A stretch of DNA of 36,732 bases from Defluviitaleaceae bacterium (GCA_009779755.1 WRDO01000030.1:1-36732); one strand, 5' to 3'. Positions 1 to 8,385 are shown, counted from the first letter of the stretch. Made by a program: numbers and translations. Notes: generated by a model not told the origin, from the letters alone.

Positions 1-10
1 CGTCGCGCAC

Positions 11-83
11 GGGAGCATAGCTCAGTTGGGAGAGCGCATGCCTTACAAGCATGATGCCGTTGGTTCAAGTCCATCTGTTCCCA
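11..83 (+). tRNA. tRNA-Val (TAC anticodon)
   Basis: A full cloverleaf can be drawn. The acceptor stem GGGAGCA pairs with TGTTCCC, the D stem is GCTC/GAGC, the anticodon loop CTTACAA reads TAC (valine GUA codons), the T loop is GTTCAAG, and the discriminator is A83. CCA is not encoded. It lies 46 bp upstream of a second tRNA and probably shares its transcript; the promoter would lie before the window. Confidence 0.95.
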
Positions 84-94
84 TGTAACACCAA

Positions 95-123
95 ACGCCC
101 CACGGGGGTAACTCGTGGGGCGT
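95..123 (+). other. Inter-tRNA hairpin
   Basis: A perfect 10-bp inverted repeat (ACGCCCCACG / CGTGGGGCGT) with a 9-nt loop sits between the two tRNAs. There is no T tract after it, so it is more likely a processing or stability structure in the tRNA precursor than an intrinsic terminator. Confidence 0.6.
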
Positions 124-129
124 GCCTGT

Positions 130-203
130 GGCGGAATAGCTCAGTTGGCGAGAGCACACGGTTCATACCCGTGGGGTCGTGGGTTCAAATCCCTCTTCCG
201 CTA
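130..203 (+). tRNA. tRNA-Met (CAT anticodon, elongator type)
   Basis: The acceptor GGCGGAA pairs with TTCCGCT (first pair G-U), followed by TA, D stem GCTC/GAGC, anticodon stem CACGG/CCGTG around TTCATAC, T loop GTTCAAAT and discriminator A203. The anticodon stem lacks the GGG/CCC pairs typical of initiator tRNA, so this is elongator Met. A tRNA-Ile2 whose CAT anticodon is modified to lysidine cannot be excluded from sequence alone. CCA is not encoded. Confidence 0.93.
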
Positions 204-276
204 GAAAAGCCCATATTGTCAGCGTTTGTTGATGATGCGGGCTTTTACTTTATCGTGGTTTTAATTCCTCTTCCGC
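183..276 (+). repeat. Imperfect direct copy of the tRNA-Met 3' end
   Basis: The T arm and 3' acceptor strand of tRNA-Met (183-201, ending CCTCTTCCGC) recur at 257-276 with 17 of 20 positions matching, including an identical CCTCTTCCGC. A displaced tRNA 3' end of this kind is what an integrase leaves behind. Here it could mark an old attachment site or a degenerate tRNA fragment. Confidence 0.45.
205..246 (+). terminator. Probable terminator of the tRNA transcript
   Basis: AAAAGCCC (205-212) pairs with GGGCTTTT (239-246), ending in a T run. The loop is long (26 nt), so efficiency is uncertain, but the position directly after tRNA-Met fits. Confidence 0.5.
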
Positions 277-314
277 CGGATTTTTCGCTCAAAACGAAGT
301 CTAACATACTGTTG

Positions 315-776
315 ATGCGCCCTAAATTATATGAATTTTCACAATATCATCATTGGGATGTACGTCAAGATGGTCTTTACGGTTGTTATTTTGAAGAAGA
401 ATACAGAGAAAAAAACGGAAAGTACGCCGCGTTCTTCATAGAAGCCGATGACAAGTTGGCAGGATTTGTGATGATCGGCGACGGGATTAACGGAGATAAA
501 AAGACGGATTATCAGGTTAACGAGTTATTTGTTATGCATAAATACCGCCGCTTGGGTATTGGAAAGCAAGCGTTATTTAAAATTTTTGACAGTTATAAAG
601 GGACATGGCAGGTGGTTTTCCATCCGGTTAATACAGCGTCCGCTCGTTTTTGGGAGAGGATAGCGGATGAATATACCGGCGGGAAGTATGAGTTGATAAA
701 ATCCCACCCCCATGAGGATTATTCCTTCCATGACGGTACGCCGGGGGATGTTATATATTTTAGTAGTATAATATAA
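315..776 (+). CDS. GNAT family N-acetyltransferase
   Basis: About 153 aa. It transfers an acetyl group from acetyl-CoA to an amine of unknown identity. The fold is recognised from strands around residues 40-75 and the acetyl-CoA pyrophosphate loop in ELFVMHKYRRLGIGKQAL, which carries the R-x-x-G-x-G motif A. A following segment, NTASARFWERI, is the usual motif B helix with the N-x-x-A-x-x-x-Y/W-type pattern. I chose ATG 315 because the open frame upstream runs through the tRNA region. No good ribosome binding site precedes it, so a slightly earlier non-ATG start is possible. It is a lone gene after the tRNAs. The substrate cannot be predicted. Confidence 0.8.
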   Translation: MRPKLYEFSQYHHWDVRQDGLYGCYFEEEYREKNGKYAAFFIEADDKLAGFVMIGDGINGDKKTDYQVNELFVMHKYRRLGIGKQALFKIFDSYKGTWQVVFHPVNTASARFWERIADEYTGGKYELIKSHPHEDYSFHDGTPGDVIYFSSII

Positions 777-788
777 CCGAAAAAGTAA

Positions 789-815
789 GCCCGGGGTTAA
801 AACAAAGACCCGGGC
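789..815 (-). terminator. Terminator of the small 47-aa ORF
   Basis: On the minus strand a GCCCGGG/CCCGGGC stem of 7 bp with a 13-nt loop overlaps the TAA stop and is followed by TTACTTTTT. Confidence 0.6.
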
Positions 816-940
816 CATCTGTCGAGGTATTCGTCGCTTTTACGGTTGCGGTCGTTGAGGTATTGGGGTTCGGCGTGTTGCGTTACTTCTTCCGGCCAGC
901 GAAAGCGGATTTTGTCGGGATTTAAACCGGTATCCGGCAT
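797..940 (-). CDS. Small 47-aa protein, unknown function
   Basis: A short ORF with a textbook ribosome binding site: AGGAG at 948-952, 7 nt before the ATG. The product is hydrophilic, rich in Arg, Asp and Glu, and has two Arg-Trp-Pro triplets, one near residue 14 and one near the C-terminus. No signal peptide, membrane helix or cysteine cluster is visible. It lies just downstream of the glutamate-fermentation operon terminator (965-982) and has its own terminator overlapping its stop codon, so it is either expressed by read-through or from a short local promoter. I do not recognise the family. Confidence 0.65.
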   Translation of the reverse strand: MPDTGLNPDKIRFRWPEEVTQHAEPQYLNDRNRKSDEYLDRWPGSLF

Positions 941-964
941 GGTATCACTCCTATAAAATAATAA

Positions 965-982
965 AGGGCGGTTTCCCGCCCT
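965..982 (-). terminator. Terminator of the glutamate-fermentation operon
   Basis: On the minus strand AGGGCGG-GAAA-CCGCCCT forms a 7-bp stem closed by a GAAA tetraloop, followed at once by TTTATTATTTT. It lies about 110 bp after the last gene of the operon. Confidence 0.75.
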
Positions 983-1021
983 ATAACAAGGATATATGCG
1001 ATTGTTCGCAATTTTCTGTTC

Positions 1022-1072
1022 GAAAGTATATGCCTTGCGAAGATAGTATACCCGCTTGGGCGGATAGTATAC
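1022..1072. repeat. Three spaced GATAGTATAC-like repeats
   Basis: GATAGTATAC occurs exactly at 1042-1051 and 1063-1072, and a related GAAAGTATAT at 1022-1031. The start-to-start distances are 20 and 21 bp, i.e. two helical turns, and each copy contains or nearly contains the palindrome GTATAC. The pattern resembles a cooperative operator on one DNA face, between the operon end and the small ORF. The binding protein is unknown. Confidence 0.45.
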
Positions 1073-1091
1073 AGGTATGTGCCGGAATATT

Positions 1092-2033
1092 TCAGAATAT
1101 TTTAAACTTATTCAAGTTCTTTAAATCGGCTTCCCCCTGTTCGCCTACCAAGCCTACCAGCAGGTATGCGCCGCTTAGGGGGTCGGGGTGTATTTCCTTT
1201 ACCAAGCGGAAGTTTTCCACTTCGCCGGTACTCCGCACATGGATGCGGGGGCCGGCGCATTTCATATGGTCATCGCCGATTTTTATCATTTCTTCGTTTA
1301 CGTAGCTTACGGAAAGGTCCGCTTCGATGATTTCCCTTACCCTGCGCTCCAAGACTTCCAGCTCCGCCGCGCTTACGTTGGGCGGGTTTTCAAACGCCAT
1401 CACGAAGCCCTTGCGTACATCGGTCGTGGTCCAGGTGCGGGGCATCCCGTATTCCTTCGTAACGACGAGGGTGGTGATGTCCTCGGCGGTGTGTGCCATT
1501 TTGCGGTACTTCGCCGAAGGGTACACGATGTCGTAAATGTCCTTGGGCGCGGGGCCGAACACCGTGGGGCGGGCAATCATAATTTCCTCGCCGATTCCCA
1601 CCAAGATTTCGGCGTTCATATCCAAGTGAGGGTACAGGAGGTCGAAGTGTTCGATAATCAGCCGCCGCTGTTTTACCAAAGCGGTGCGCACGAAGGTCAC
1701 GATTTCGTGCATTTGGGTAAAGGCGGTTTGGAAGCGCATGTCCATATGGAAGGTTGACGCGTCCTGCATACTGCCGATGGGGTCGCGGATTTGCATGATT
1801 TTTGCGGGGTTGATGCCGTCGTCGTCGTTGGAAAGCTCCAGCCCCGGGAACATCCCCTTGATCAGCGACGATTTACCCGAGCCCGCATCCCCGATGATGC
1901 CGATAAGCCTGTCCTTGATGCTTAGGTGCCGATGGGAGATTTCTTCGCCCAATATCATAAGACGCTCGTTGCCGCGGGGCGCGAGGTACACCGCGTAAAG
2001 CATAAAATCCTGCATGAAGGTCTTTTTTAACAT
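1092..2033 (-). CDS. P-loop ATPase with alanyl-tRNA-synthetase-like second additional domain
   Basis: 313 aa. A Walker A motif, GDAGSGKSS, lies near residue 50, so the N-terminal half should bind and hydrolyse a nucleotide. The C-terminal part (about 220-300) resembles the second additional domain of alanyl-tRNA synthetase: a stretch with Cys, then IHVRSTGEVENFRLVKEI, parallels the CGGTHV-x-NTGEIG-x-F-K-I region of AlaRS and its editing homologues. The usual CGGTH zinc motif is altered, with Cys and His kept but spacing changed. No synthetase catalytic core is present. The ATG overlaps the DUF4387 stop codon and GGAGG lies inside that gene, so translation is coupled. It is the last gene of a methylaspartate-pathway operon. 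The role is unknown; a chaperone-like or maturation function for an operon enzyme is inference only. Confidence 0.75.
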   Translation of the reverse strand: MLKKTFMQDFMLYAVYLAPRGNERLMILGEEISHRHLSIKDRLIGIIGDAGSGKSSLIKGMFPGLELSNDDDGINPAKIMQIRDPIGSMQDASTFHMDMRFQTAFTQMHEIVTFVRTALVKQRRLIIEHFDLLYPHLDMNAEILVGIGEEIMIARPTVFGPAPKDIYDIVYPSAKYRKMAHTAEDITTLVVTKEYGMPRTWTTTDVRKGFVMAFENPPNVSAAELEVLERRVREIIEADLSVSYVNEEMIKIGDDHMKCAGPRIHVRSTGEVENFRLVKEIHPDPLSGAYLLVGLVGEQGEADLKNLNKFKIF

Positions 2034-2356
2034 GCGTCCTCCATTTTTACGGAAAACGCCATCAGCGGAACGTGCTGCTGCGCGCCGTACACGTCGGTTT
2101 CCCGCAGGTCACCGGAGCATATGGGGCGGACAATGGTGATTTTGATTGCCTTCGCCGGGTCGAAGTGTACGATTTCCATTACATCGCCGTGGGGGATGCC
2201 GTACAACGCGGCAAAGGATTCCCTGTTGATCGCTTCGGATTTGATTACGGCCTCGTAAATCGCTTGCGTCTTGAAGATGATGTCGAAGGTCAACTCATAC
2301 GGACCGGAGTTCTTAGAGCGGATTACGTCCGCGAGGTCGGATAATTGATACATCAT
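2027..2356 (-). CDS. DUF4387 family protein
   Basis: 109 aa, soluble, no membrane helix. The sequence (SDLADVIRSKNSGPYELTFDI near the N-terminus, then a FDPAKAIKITIVRP segment) matches the small DUF4387 proteins that habitually follow AtuA/DUF1446 genes. Its biochemical function has not been established to my knowledge. The start ATG overlaps the preceding stop as ATGA; a second ATG one codon later is equally possible. The tight coupling suggests the product forms a complex or acts at a fixed ratio with the upstream AtuA-like protein. Confidence 0.8.
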   Translation of the reverse strand: MMYQLSDLADVIRSKNSGPYELTFDIIFKTQAIYEAVIKSEAINRESFAALYGIPHGDVMEIVHFDPAKAIKITIVRPICSGDLRETDVYGAQQHVPLMAFSVKMEDAC

Positions 2357-3828
2357 ATACAGCACCCCAATCGTATATATTCAATCGGGAAAAACTCGCA
2401 CGGGTTTGCCACTTCCATTAAATGATACACGCAAAAGGCGTACACATCCCCCATCTTTACGTCGGAGGGGGAGAACGGGAATGCCAGATTGCCCGCGGTG
2501 GAAATACGCCCGAGGTAGCCGTAGTGCAGCAGGGTTGACCGCGCGAAGGAGCAGATTGTGTTTGCCATTTCTTGCGTGGGGGCTACCGCGTCGATGATGA
2601 TGGCAAGCTCGGCGGGAGTTGCGCCCGGGACGGCACAATCGGCACCGGTGGGAGGGACTGCGCAATCGGCACTTTCGGGGGAGAGGTTAGAATCGGCACC
2701 AGCGGGAAAAGCGTTAATTATACCCACGGAGGAAGCGGCAAATATCCCCGACGTGCCGGGTTTATCGGGTTTACCGTATATCTTGAAATCTAAAGAATAA
2801 TCATCCATACCCGAAAAATTATCCCGTACCCGTGCCTTAACCGCCGGAGTGATTTCATCGATTTGCGCGATCATCACCGGGTCAGCCGTTGAAGCGAAGG
2901 ATATCGTACGGCATCCGACTTTTTTTACGCCTTCCAATTTGACCGAATAAACATCCGACGGAAAAAAGCGACTTCCCGTCACGCGGACGCAAATGTCCGT
3001 TTCTTGGGTGAAAACCGTTTCCCGCAAGTCCAATATACCCCCGGGCCCGGGCAGGATATAAGGGTTGGTTTTTTCATACAGGGTGTGCGCGGCTACGGAC
3101 AGCGTTGTACATTTACGTCCGGCGGAAAGGGGCTCCACGCGGAAATAATCACCGCCGAGATAACCGATCATGCAGTCGCTTCCGCTGCCGGGCGTGGCGG
3201 CGATGGCGGCGCATTCCAATATCTTGCCCAAGTGGACGGCAAGCCCGCGGTCGTATCCTTCGCGGATGGCTGCCGCCGCGAACACGGCGGGGTCATACGC
3301 TCGCCCGGCCAAAACCACTTGCGCGTTTTCATCAAGCGCGCGGATGATGGGTTCAACCCCCATTTGGGCTACGATGTGGGCGGCGGCGTTGACATCCGCT
3401 TGCGTTAACTCCGGCGCGGGATGCAAGGGTGAAATGCGTTCTTCTTCCATCGATGAAAGGATAGTCTTTTTATCGATATCACCGGGAATCACCGCCAAGG
3501 TAAAGGATAAATTTTGATCGGCGGCGATTTCCTCAATAATTTCCCGGTTCCATTGCAAATGGGGTAAGGCACCGCTCCCCCCCGCCGAACCGATGATCAA
3601 CGGAATGCCCGCTTCGAGCGCGGCGGGTATCATGACAGCCAAGTCCCGCTTGACGGCGGCGCGGTCGGTGAAGGAAATCCCCGCGCCCAAATAATACGGC
3701 CCCGGGTCGGTGGAACCCGCGTCCACGGCGATCACGTCGGGCTTGCGGCGCATCCCCTCTTCCCATGAAGCCATGGGGAAACCGTAACCCAAGATTGCCG
3801 TGGGAGAAAGTATCTTTAATTCGCGCAT
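2353..3828 (-). CDS. AtuA/DUF1446 family protein with internal repeat insert
   Basis: About 491 aa, the family of AtuA, a protein of acyclic terpene catabolism. It is recognised from DVIAVDAGSTDPGPYYLG at the N-terminus, the GGSGALP loop near residue 85, and the VLAGRAYDPAVFAA and PGSGSDCMIGYLGGDYF segments. In glutamate-fermenting bacteria a member usually follows methylaspartate ammonia-lyase, so it probably acts on an intermediate or its CoA derivative, which is inference. Residues about 377-405 form a low-complexity insert made of three 9-residue units, encoded by a 27-bp tandem repeat. The ATG at 3828 overlaps the mal stop (TGATG); a GTG one codon earlier is an alternative. Confidence 0.85.
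   Translation of the reverse strand: MRELKILSPTAILGYGFPMASWEEGMRRKPDVIAVDAGSTDPGPYYLGAGISFTDRAAVKRDLAVMIPAALEAGIPLIIGSAGGSGALPHLQWNREIIEEIAADQNLSFTLAVIPGDIDKKTILSSMEEERISPLHPAPELTQADVNAAAHIVAQMGVEPIIRALDENAQVVLAGRAYDPAVFAAAAIREGYDRGLAVHLGKILECAAIAATPGSGSDCMIGYLGGDYFRVEPLSAGRKCTTLSVAAHTLYEKTNPYILPGPGGILDLRETVFTQETDICVRVTGSRFFPSDVYSVKLEGVKKVGCRTISFASTADPVMIAQIDEITPAVKARVRDNFSGMDDYSLDFKIYGKPDKPGTSGIFAASSVGIINAFPAGADSNLSPESADCAVPPTGADCAVPGATPAELAIIIDAVAPTQEMANTICSFARSTLLHYGYLGRISTAGNLAFPFSPSDVKMGDVYAFCVYHLMEVANPCEFFPIEYIRLGCCI
2637..2699. repeat. 27-bp tandem repeat, three in-frame units
   Basis: AATCGGCAC recurs at 2637, 2664 and 2691, exactly 27 bp apart, inside a GC-rich stretch. The units are diverged between the cores. 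They encode 9-residue repeats of the form (G/S)AD(C/S) followed by a Pro-containing tail in the AtuA-like protein, so the reading frame is kept. Confidence 0.75.
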
Positions 3829-5054
3829 CACAAAGCCCCTTTCGTTAACGCCAATATCCGATTCATTTCATTAAATACGACCATATACCCTTCATCTACA
3901 CCCATGCCGGGCTTTGCCAATATTTGCACAGGGGAGGTCGCCATGGCTATGTGCGTGCAAACTTGGCCGCTTCGGTCCGTTTCGTTGCAAGTGCCGCCCA
4001 GGTACGCACCCATGTTGTTTTGCTTACAATACAACACCGCTTCGATGGAATTATTGATACCCCCGAGATCGGGGGTTTTAATTTGCGCCATGTGTCCGGC
4101 TTGGTTGTCGGTGAAGATTTTAATGTCTTCGAGGGTGTTGCACCATTCGTCGGCTACGATTTCCACATCGATGCCGCTTGTTTGCAATTTTCGGACAAGT
4201 TCGGCTAACGCCTCCACTTGGGGGTCACGGCTGCCCATATCCACGGGGCCTTCAATACGCAGGGTGAAGGGTTCGGCCATTTTTTGCGCCTTTGCCATGA
4301 AGCCAACGATGGCACCGTAATCATGGTCTAAAGCGATTCCCAGTACGCCGTATACGTCGATGTGGAGTACGGGTTTATAACCCGCGTACGGTGATAATCG
4401 TACGATGCGGTCGCGCAGCCAGCCGATATATTCCAGCAATTTTTCACCTTTATGCCCCAGCTTGGTTATATTATTGACCAAACCGTGCGGAAGCACCTCT
4501 GACCCCTTAAGGATCATCTTATCCACGTTGTTATAACGGTCATCGCCGGATTGGGAGAAGATCGGGATGGGTTTATCGGAAACCGTCAAACCGTATTCCT
4601 CTGCGATTACTTGTGCCATTAGCTTACGGTTCGCTTTCGCCACGGCATCCAAACAGGCTTGGGTTACGCCGTAGCGTATGGCGGTGTGGCAGGGACGGCG
4701 GTTGTCAATGGCTTGCGCCATTTCCTTAAAAGTGGTTACTTCCTTTTCCTTATATAATGCTTCCGTTTCTTTTAAGATAACCGGGATAAAATCCTTCGCT
4801 AAAAATAACGGGTCGCGCCCCCCCGTACCGGAATACTGTACCGCGGCGCAATCACCGTGGGCGATTTGCCCATCCTCGAGGATGAACATAACCGACACGG
4901 ATTCACCCGCTTGGCGTACTTGGGTAAAGCCCGGGGTTGCGGGTTTTCCGATATAGGCGTTACCGTCGGCGACAGCCGTCGTTTTGATCGCGGCTTGATC
5001 GTCGAAGAAGAACCCCGTACGCCCGGGTGCGCAAATAATATCCTTGATTTTCAT
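3828..5054 (-). CDS. mal: Methylaspartate ammonia-lyase
   Basis: 408 aa (family about 413). It eliminates ammonia from (2S,3S)-3-methylaspartate to give mesaconate, the second step of the pathway; it is a cytosolic enolase-superfamily enzyme that needs Mg2+. The C-terminal barrel shows the family signature [13 protein letters not shown], in which Lys326 corresponds to the known catalytic base, followed by a [11 protein letters not shown] segment. Acidic metal ligands are expected in HIDVYGVLG and the following strands. The start ATG overlaps the glmE stop as ATGA, and the stop overlaps the next gene, so it is translationally coupled on both sides. Confidence 0.96.
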   Translation of the reverse strand: MKIKDIICAPGRTGFFFDDQAAIKTTAVADGNAYIGKPATPGFTQVRQAGESVSVMFILEDGQIAHGDCAAVQYSGTGGRDPLFLAKDFIPVILKETEALYKEKEVTTFKEMAQAIDNRRPCHTAIRYGVTQACLDAVAKANRKLMAQVIAEEYGLTVSDKPIPIFSQSGDDRYNNVDKMILKGSEVLPHGLVNNITKLGHKGEKLLEYIGWLRDRIVRLSPYAGYKPVLHIDVYGVLGIALDHDYGAIVGFMAKAQKMAEPFTLRIEGPVDMGSRDPQVEALAELVRKLQTSGIDVEIVADEWCNTLEDIKIFTDNQAGHMAQIKTPDLGGINNSIEAVLYCKQNNMGAYLGGTCNETDRSGQVCTHIAMATSPVQILAKPGMGVDEGYMVVFNEMNRILALTKGAL

Positions 5055-6502
5055 ACGGGCCTCCCCACAAGATTGCCTTTGCCGATGGCGTAGATGTCGT
5101 CCACCACCATTTGGAAGGAAACCTTACGTTTTTCATATTGTCCGCGTTCTTCCAGCCTCTTGCGGTGGAAGTCCTTGATGTCTTGGCTAAACGGCATATT
5201 TCCGCAGTCCAGCAAGCGCACCGCGCCGTCATTGTCCCGCGCGGGGAGCAGCTTACCCAAGTTATTGCGGCTGGGCGCAAAGGGGATATCCAGCACTCCC
5301 GCTTCAAAAGCCCGTACCGTACCGATGGCGAAATCCCCTTCCCCGAGCGCGTAGCTACGCTCCAACAGGGTTCGGGTTTCCTCCATGATCATTTCATATT
5401 CCGCCAATACGCGGGTGTCATCCAGCATTGATTGGTCTTTTAACATGGAAACGACCTGCCGTGTGGCCTTTAAACCGGAAGCGTTGGCTTCCTTGGTGGG
5501 GATACCCATGGCTTCGTGCGGGGTCTTGACGATGACTTTGGTGGCTTTGGAAAGGGCCGCCGCCGCCGCGCCCCATGATATGACGCCGAATGCCTTCGAT
5601 TCGTCCTGCGGGAAGCCGCCCATCCATTGGTGTAACACCGTGGTGACGGCGGCATCACCGTAACCGAATTTTTGCAAATATTCCTCCGTTAATGAGCGGA
5701 GGCTCTTAATAGCGGCAACATCCTGTACCAAATTGCCGCATTGCCCGTACCCAACGGTGATATCCATCACGCCCTGCTCCGCCGCCAGCAACGCCTCGAT
5801 GACTGCAACCGCATGTGATACGCATGGCGGCACCAGCGTACCCGTCAGCGGGCCGAAAGGTTCCTTATTGATAATTACCCCCGCTTCGGCGTACATGCCC
5901 AACAATCGGTCGGCGTACTGCCAATCGGCGATGCTCTTGGCGAGGGGGTAATTCTTGGAATACGGAATATTATAAGAAATCCCGCCGCCTTCGTAGGAAG
6001 TGAATCCCCCCGCGAGGGAAATTTCCGTCAGTAACCGTGCGTCGGGTGTGCCGTGGCGCACCTGCACCGGGGCTTTAAGAGAGGTATTGATATTACGGCA
6101 AACCTCCACCCCAAAGTTGACTACAGGGAAGCCGTTGAGCATGGATCGGTTTTCGCGTTTGCTTTCTTCAATACCGGCTTCGGCTTCGGTATAGCGGTTG
6201 TGGCGGGTGTAGCTGTCGATGGTGGTGGGCAGGAGGTCGGCTTCACCTTCGGTTTCCAAATAGCTGAGCAGTTCCACCAGTAAGGAAGGCAACGCCACCC
6301 CCGCGCGGGGTTGTATCAGCGTAACGCCGTCCTTTTCGGCCTTGGCTAATTTCCCCGCAAAATTTTTATTCGCGGGGTATCGCTTGTGGAACGCGACCGC
6401 GTCCTCGAAGCAGACGTCTTTTCCCGTCGGCCATTGGGTAAGGACTTCCTGTTGGATTTCATAGAAGGCGTCTTCGGTGAGTTTTTTGTTTACGGGCTCC
6501 AT
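5051..6502 (-). CDS. glmE: Glutamate mutase (methylaspartate mutase) epsilon subunit
   Basis: 483 aa, normal length. This is the catalytic TIM-barrel subunit of the adenosylcobalamin-dependent mutase that isomerises L-glutamate to (2S,3S)-3-methylaspartate; it pairs with GlmS, which holds the cobalamin. Typical segments include [11 protein letters not shown] (substrate-binding arginine region), [12 protein letters not shown], and [12 protein letters not shown]. It starts 3 nt after the glmL stop and has only a weak ribosome binding site, implying coupling. It has no obvious defects. Confidence 0.96.
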   Translation of the reverse strand: MEPVNKKLTEDAFYEIQQEVLTQWPTGKDVCFEDAVAFHKRYPANKNFAGKLAKAEKDGVTLIQPRAGVALPSLLVELLSYLETEGEADLLPTTIDSYTRHNRYTEAEAGIEESKRENRSMLNGFPVVNFGVEVCRNINTSLKAPVQVRHGTPDARLLTEISLAGGFTSYEGGGISYNIPYSKNYPLAKSIADWQYADRLLGMYAEAGVIINKEPFGPLTGTLVPPCVSHAVAVIEALLAAEQGVMDITVGYGQCGNLVQDVAAIKSLRSLTEEYLQKFGYGDAAVTTVLHQWMGGFPQDESKAFGVISWGAAAAALSKATKVIVKTPHEAMGIPTKEANASGLKATRQVVSMLKDQSMLDDTRVLAEYEMIMEETRTLLERSYALGEGDFAIGTVRAFEAGVLDIPFAPSRNNLGKLLPARDNDGAVRLLDCGNMPFSQDIKDFHRKRLEERGQYEKRKVSFQMVVDDIYAIGKGNLVGRPV

Positions 6503-6505
6503 GGT

Positions 6506-7879
6506 TTACAACTCGCTTTCCAATATTTGCAAGGCTGCTTTTTTATCCGCCCGGGCAAGCAACCCCATGGCGGAGATAATATATTTTTTATCCCATAAAA
6601 ATTGGGGGGATACGGGTTTTAGTACATTGCCGCGGGTTGGGGATGCCGCGTTTTTAAGGATGCCGGTTGGATCGTTGCCGTAGATAATCGGCCCGCCTAT
6701 TCCGATGACGTATTTAACGGCGGTCAAATCCTTTCCCAGTTGATAAAAGGATTCCCCGAAGGGGGTGTAGGCGGTTTCGAGGTATCCTGCGTGGCGGGCC
6801 GTCGCCATGTCCATGGCGATGCCGGCAAGTGCTTGGTCGATTAGGGCATGGGGGGACCCAAAGGGCGGGATGTATGCGTAATCCGATCGACACGCGGTAC
6901 GGTAGCCTTCGATGTCGGGTAACTCTGTTTCTATTTGAAACGAAGTAATTTTTTCGATCAGCGTTTCCTGACTGTGGCGCATCCCCAAGTCCCCTTCCAC
7001 CGTACGCTTTGCGAAGGGTTCGGGTAAGCCTTTTTGGGTGACCCCGGGTAATGTCGGTTTTCCGTTACACATGGAGTATACATCCGTGGTCGCGCCGCCT
7101 ACGTCCACAGCTAAAATATCACCCATATCTTCCGATAATAATTGCATACATTCGAATACCGCCAAGGGTGTAGGGATGATCGGCATCGTCATTTCGCGGG
7201 CCGCTTGCGCCAAGCCCTTTGCTTCGATTATTTTTTCCAAAAACAAGGTATTTATCGCATCCCTTGCGGGGAGGGTATCCAAGGTATTAAAAACAGGCAT
7301 GACATTCCCGCAAATAACGGCGTGCTTGCCGGATCGGGTTAATATATTCCGCGCTTCTTCGGCCGCGGATTTATTCCCCGCGATGATCACCGCGAAATCG
7401 CTTTCTGTTTCCGCCAGTTTATTTGCGTTATGTAGGATTACTTCCTTGTTGCCGCCGTCCGTACCGCCGCTGAGGAGAACCAAATCCGGTTGAATCCCAT
7501 GGATTTCGTCCTGTTCGGAAGCGGTTAATTCATAGGAAAAGGTCTTTACCACTTTGGCTCCCGCGCTGCATGCCGCCAAAGTCGCCGCTTTTGCCGTTAA
7601 TGACGGTACCAACCCGACCGCTACCATTTTGAGCCCGCCGTACGCGCTGGATGCCGCCAGCTTATGGGTAAAGGTCAGCTTGCCCGTTTGGGCGAATAAT
7701 TCCTTAACTGCGGCGTCCAACCCTTCCCGAATATCGGTGCTGATGGTCGTGGGTGACTTCGCCGTACCGAGGATTTCCGGCTTTTCGGTTGAAATGGCAA
7801 CGACCTTCGTAAAGGTACTGCCGAAGTCCACGGTTAGGATAAAACCCGAATCCCTTCGGGATTCGTCACGGGTATTCAT
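6506..7879 (-). CDS. glmL: Glutamate mutase reactivating protein GlmL
   Basis: 457 aa, ASKHA-fold ATPase of the MutL/GlmL family. It is thought to exchange damaged cobalamin on glutamate mutase in an ATP-dependent way. Visible motifs are the phosphate-1 loop [14 protein letters not shown] near residue 16, the second phosphate motif [16 protein letters not shown] near residue 255, and a GIGGPIIYG adenosine motif near residue 395. It lies between glmS and glmE, the standard order; its ATG overlaps the glmS stop (ATGA). Confidence 0.94.
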   Translation of the reverse strand: MNTRDESRRDSGFILTVDFGSTFTKVVAISTEKPEILGTAKSPTTISTDIREGLDAAVKELFAQTGKLTFTHKLAASSAYGGLKMVAVGLVPSLTAKAATLAACSAGAKVVKTFSYELTASEQDEIHGIQPDLVLLSGGTDGGNKEVILHNANKLAETESDFAVIIAGNKSAAEEARNILTRSGKHAVICGNVMPVFNTLDTLPARDAINTLFLEKIIEAKGLAQAAREMTMPIIPTPLAVFECMQLLSEDMGDILAVDVGGATTDVYSMCNGKPTLPGVTQKGLPEPFAKRTVEGDLGMRHSQETLIEKITSFQIETELPDIEGYRTACRSDYAYIPPFGSPHALIDQALAGIAMDMATARHAGYLETAYTPFGESFYQLGKDLTAVKYVIGIGGPIIYGNDPTGILKNAASPTRGNVLKPVSPQFLWDKKYIISAMGLLARADKKAALQILESEL

Positions 7880-8295
7880 GGTTGTTCGACACCCAAATCC
7901 TTGCTGATGTCGGCGATGCCTTTTTCCGGAGCGGTTCCCGGCGGATATGCACGGTTAAAGCCCATTTCGAGGAAGATTTTTTCCACTTCATCGAAATTAC
8001 GTTTACCCACCACCAGATTGCCCCCCACATACATAGGGATGTCCTTTAGTCCTGCTTCTTCGCATTTTTCCCGCAGTCCGCGGCAGTCCATTTCGCCGTG
8101 GCCGTATAATGACGATACGATAATCGCGTCGGCGTTCGTTTCGATGGCGGCTTCAATGTATTCTTCCTGCGAAACCATCACCCCCAAATTAACCACGTTA
8201 AACCCCGCCTCCGTAAAGGCATGGGACAGGATTTTAATCCCGATGGCGTGTACGTCCGCGCCGATTACGCCCATTACTACCGTTTTCCCGTTCAT
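7876..8295 (-). CDS. glmS: Glutamate mutase sigma (cobalamin-binding) subunit
   Basis: 139 aa, close to the 137 aa of the clostridial protein. This small Rossmann-like subunit binds adenosylcobalamin base-off with a histidine ligand: DVHAIG at residues 14-19 is the D-x-H-x-x-G motif, followed by [10 protein letters not shown] and VGGNLVVGK. The open frame extends further upstream, but family length and the start of homology favour ATG 8295, or an ATG three codons earlier. It is the first gene of the operon, with a leader of roughly 30 nt, too short for a cobalamin riboswitch. This is not the glucosamine synthase glmS. Confidence 0.95.
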   Translation of the reverse strand: MNGKTVVMGVIGADVHAIGIKILSHAFTEAGFNVVNLGVMVSQEEYIEAAIETNADAIIVSSLYGHGEMDCRGLREKCEEAGLKDIPMYVGGNLVVGKRNFDEVEKIFLEMGFNRAYPPGTAPEKGIADISKDLGVEQP

Positions 8296-8310
8296 CCTAC
8301 ACATCCCATA

Positions 8311-8340
8311 TTGGCAATTATCTGTTTTTAATCCTATAAT
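8311..8340 (+). promoter_or_regulatory. Promoter of the mesaconase genes
   Basis: TTGGCA (8311-8316), 18-bp spacer, perfect TATAAT (8335-8340). The expected start near 8347 leaves a leader of about 39 nt. It is arranged back to back with the glm operon promoter, sharing five bases of the -10. Confidence 0.75.
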
Positions 8341-8363
8341 GACGCAAATAAACGAGATGTCAA
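8334..8363 (-). promoter_or_regulatory. Promoter of the glm/mal operon
   Basis: Minus-strand -35 TTGACA (8363-8358) and -10 TTATAG (8339-8334) with an 18-bp spacer. Transcription would begin near 8327, about 30 nt before glmS. The -10 overlaps that of the divergent promoter. Confidence 0.75.
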
Positions 8364-8385
8364 CCGAACATTCGCGGGGTGTACT

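Noticed and set aside
51..314. Upstream extension of the acetyltransferase frame
   Set aside because: It runs through both tRNA genes; the GNAT homology begins near 315.
8296..8334. Cobalamin riboswitch in front of the B12-dependent mutase
   Set aside because: The leader from the predicted start is about 30 nt, far too short, and no B12-box-like sequence is seen.
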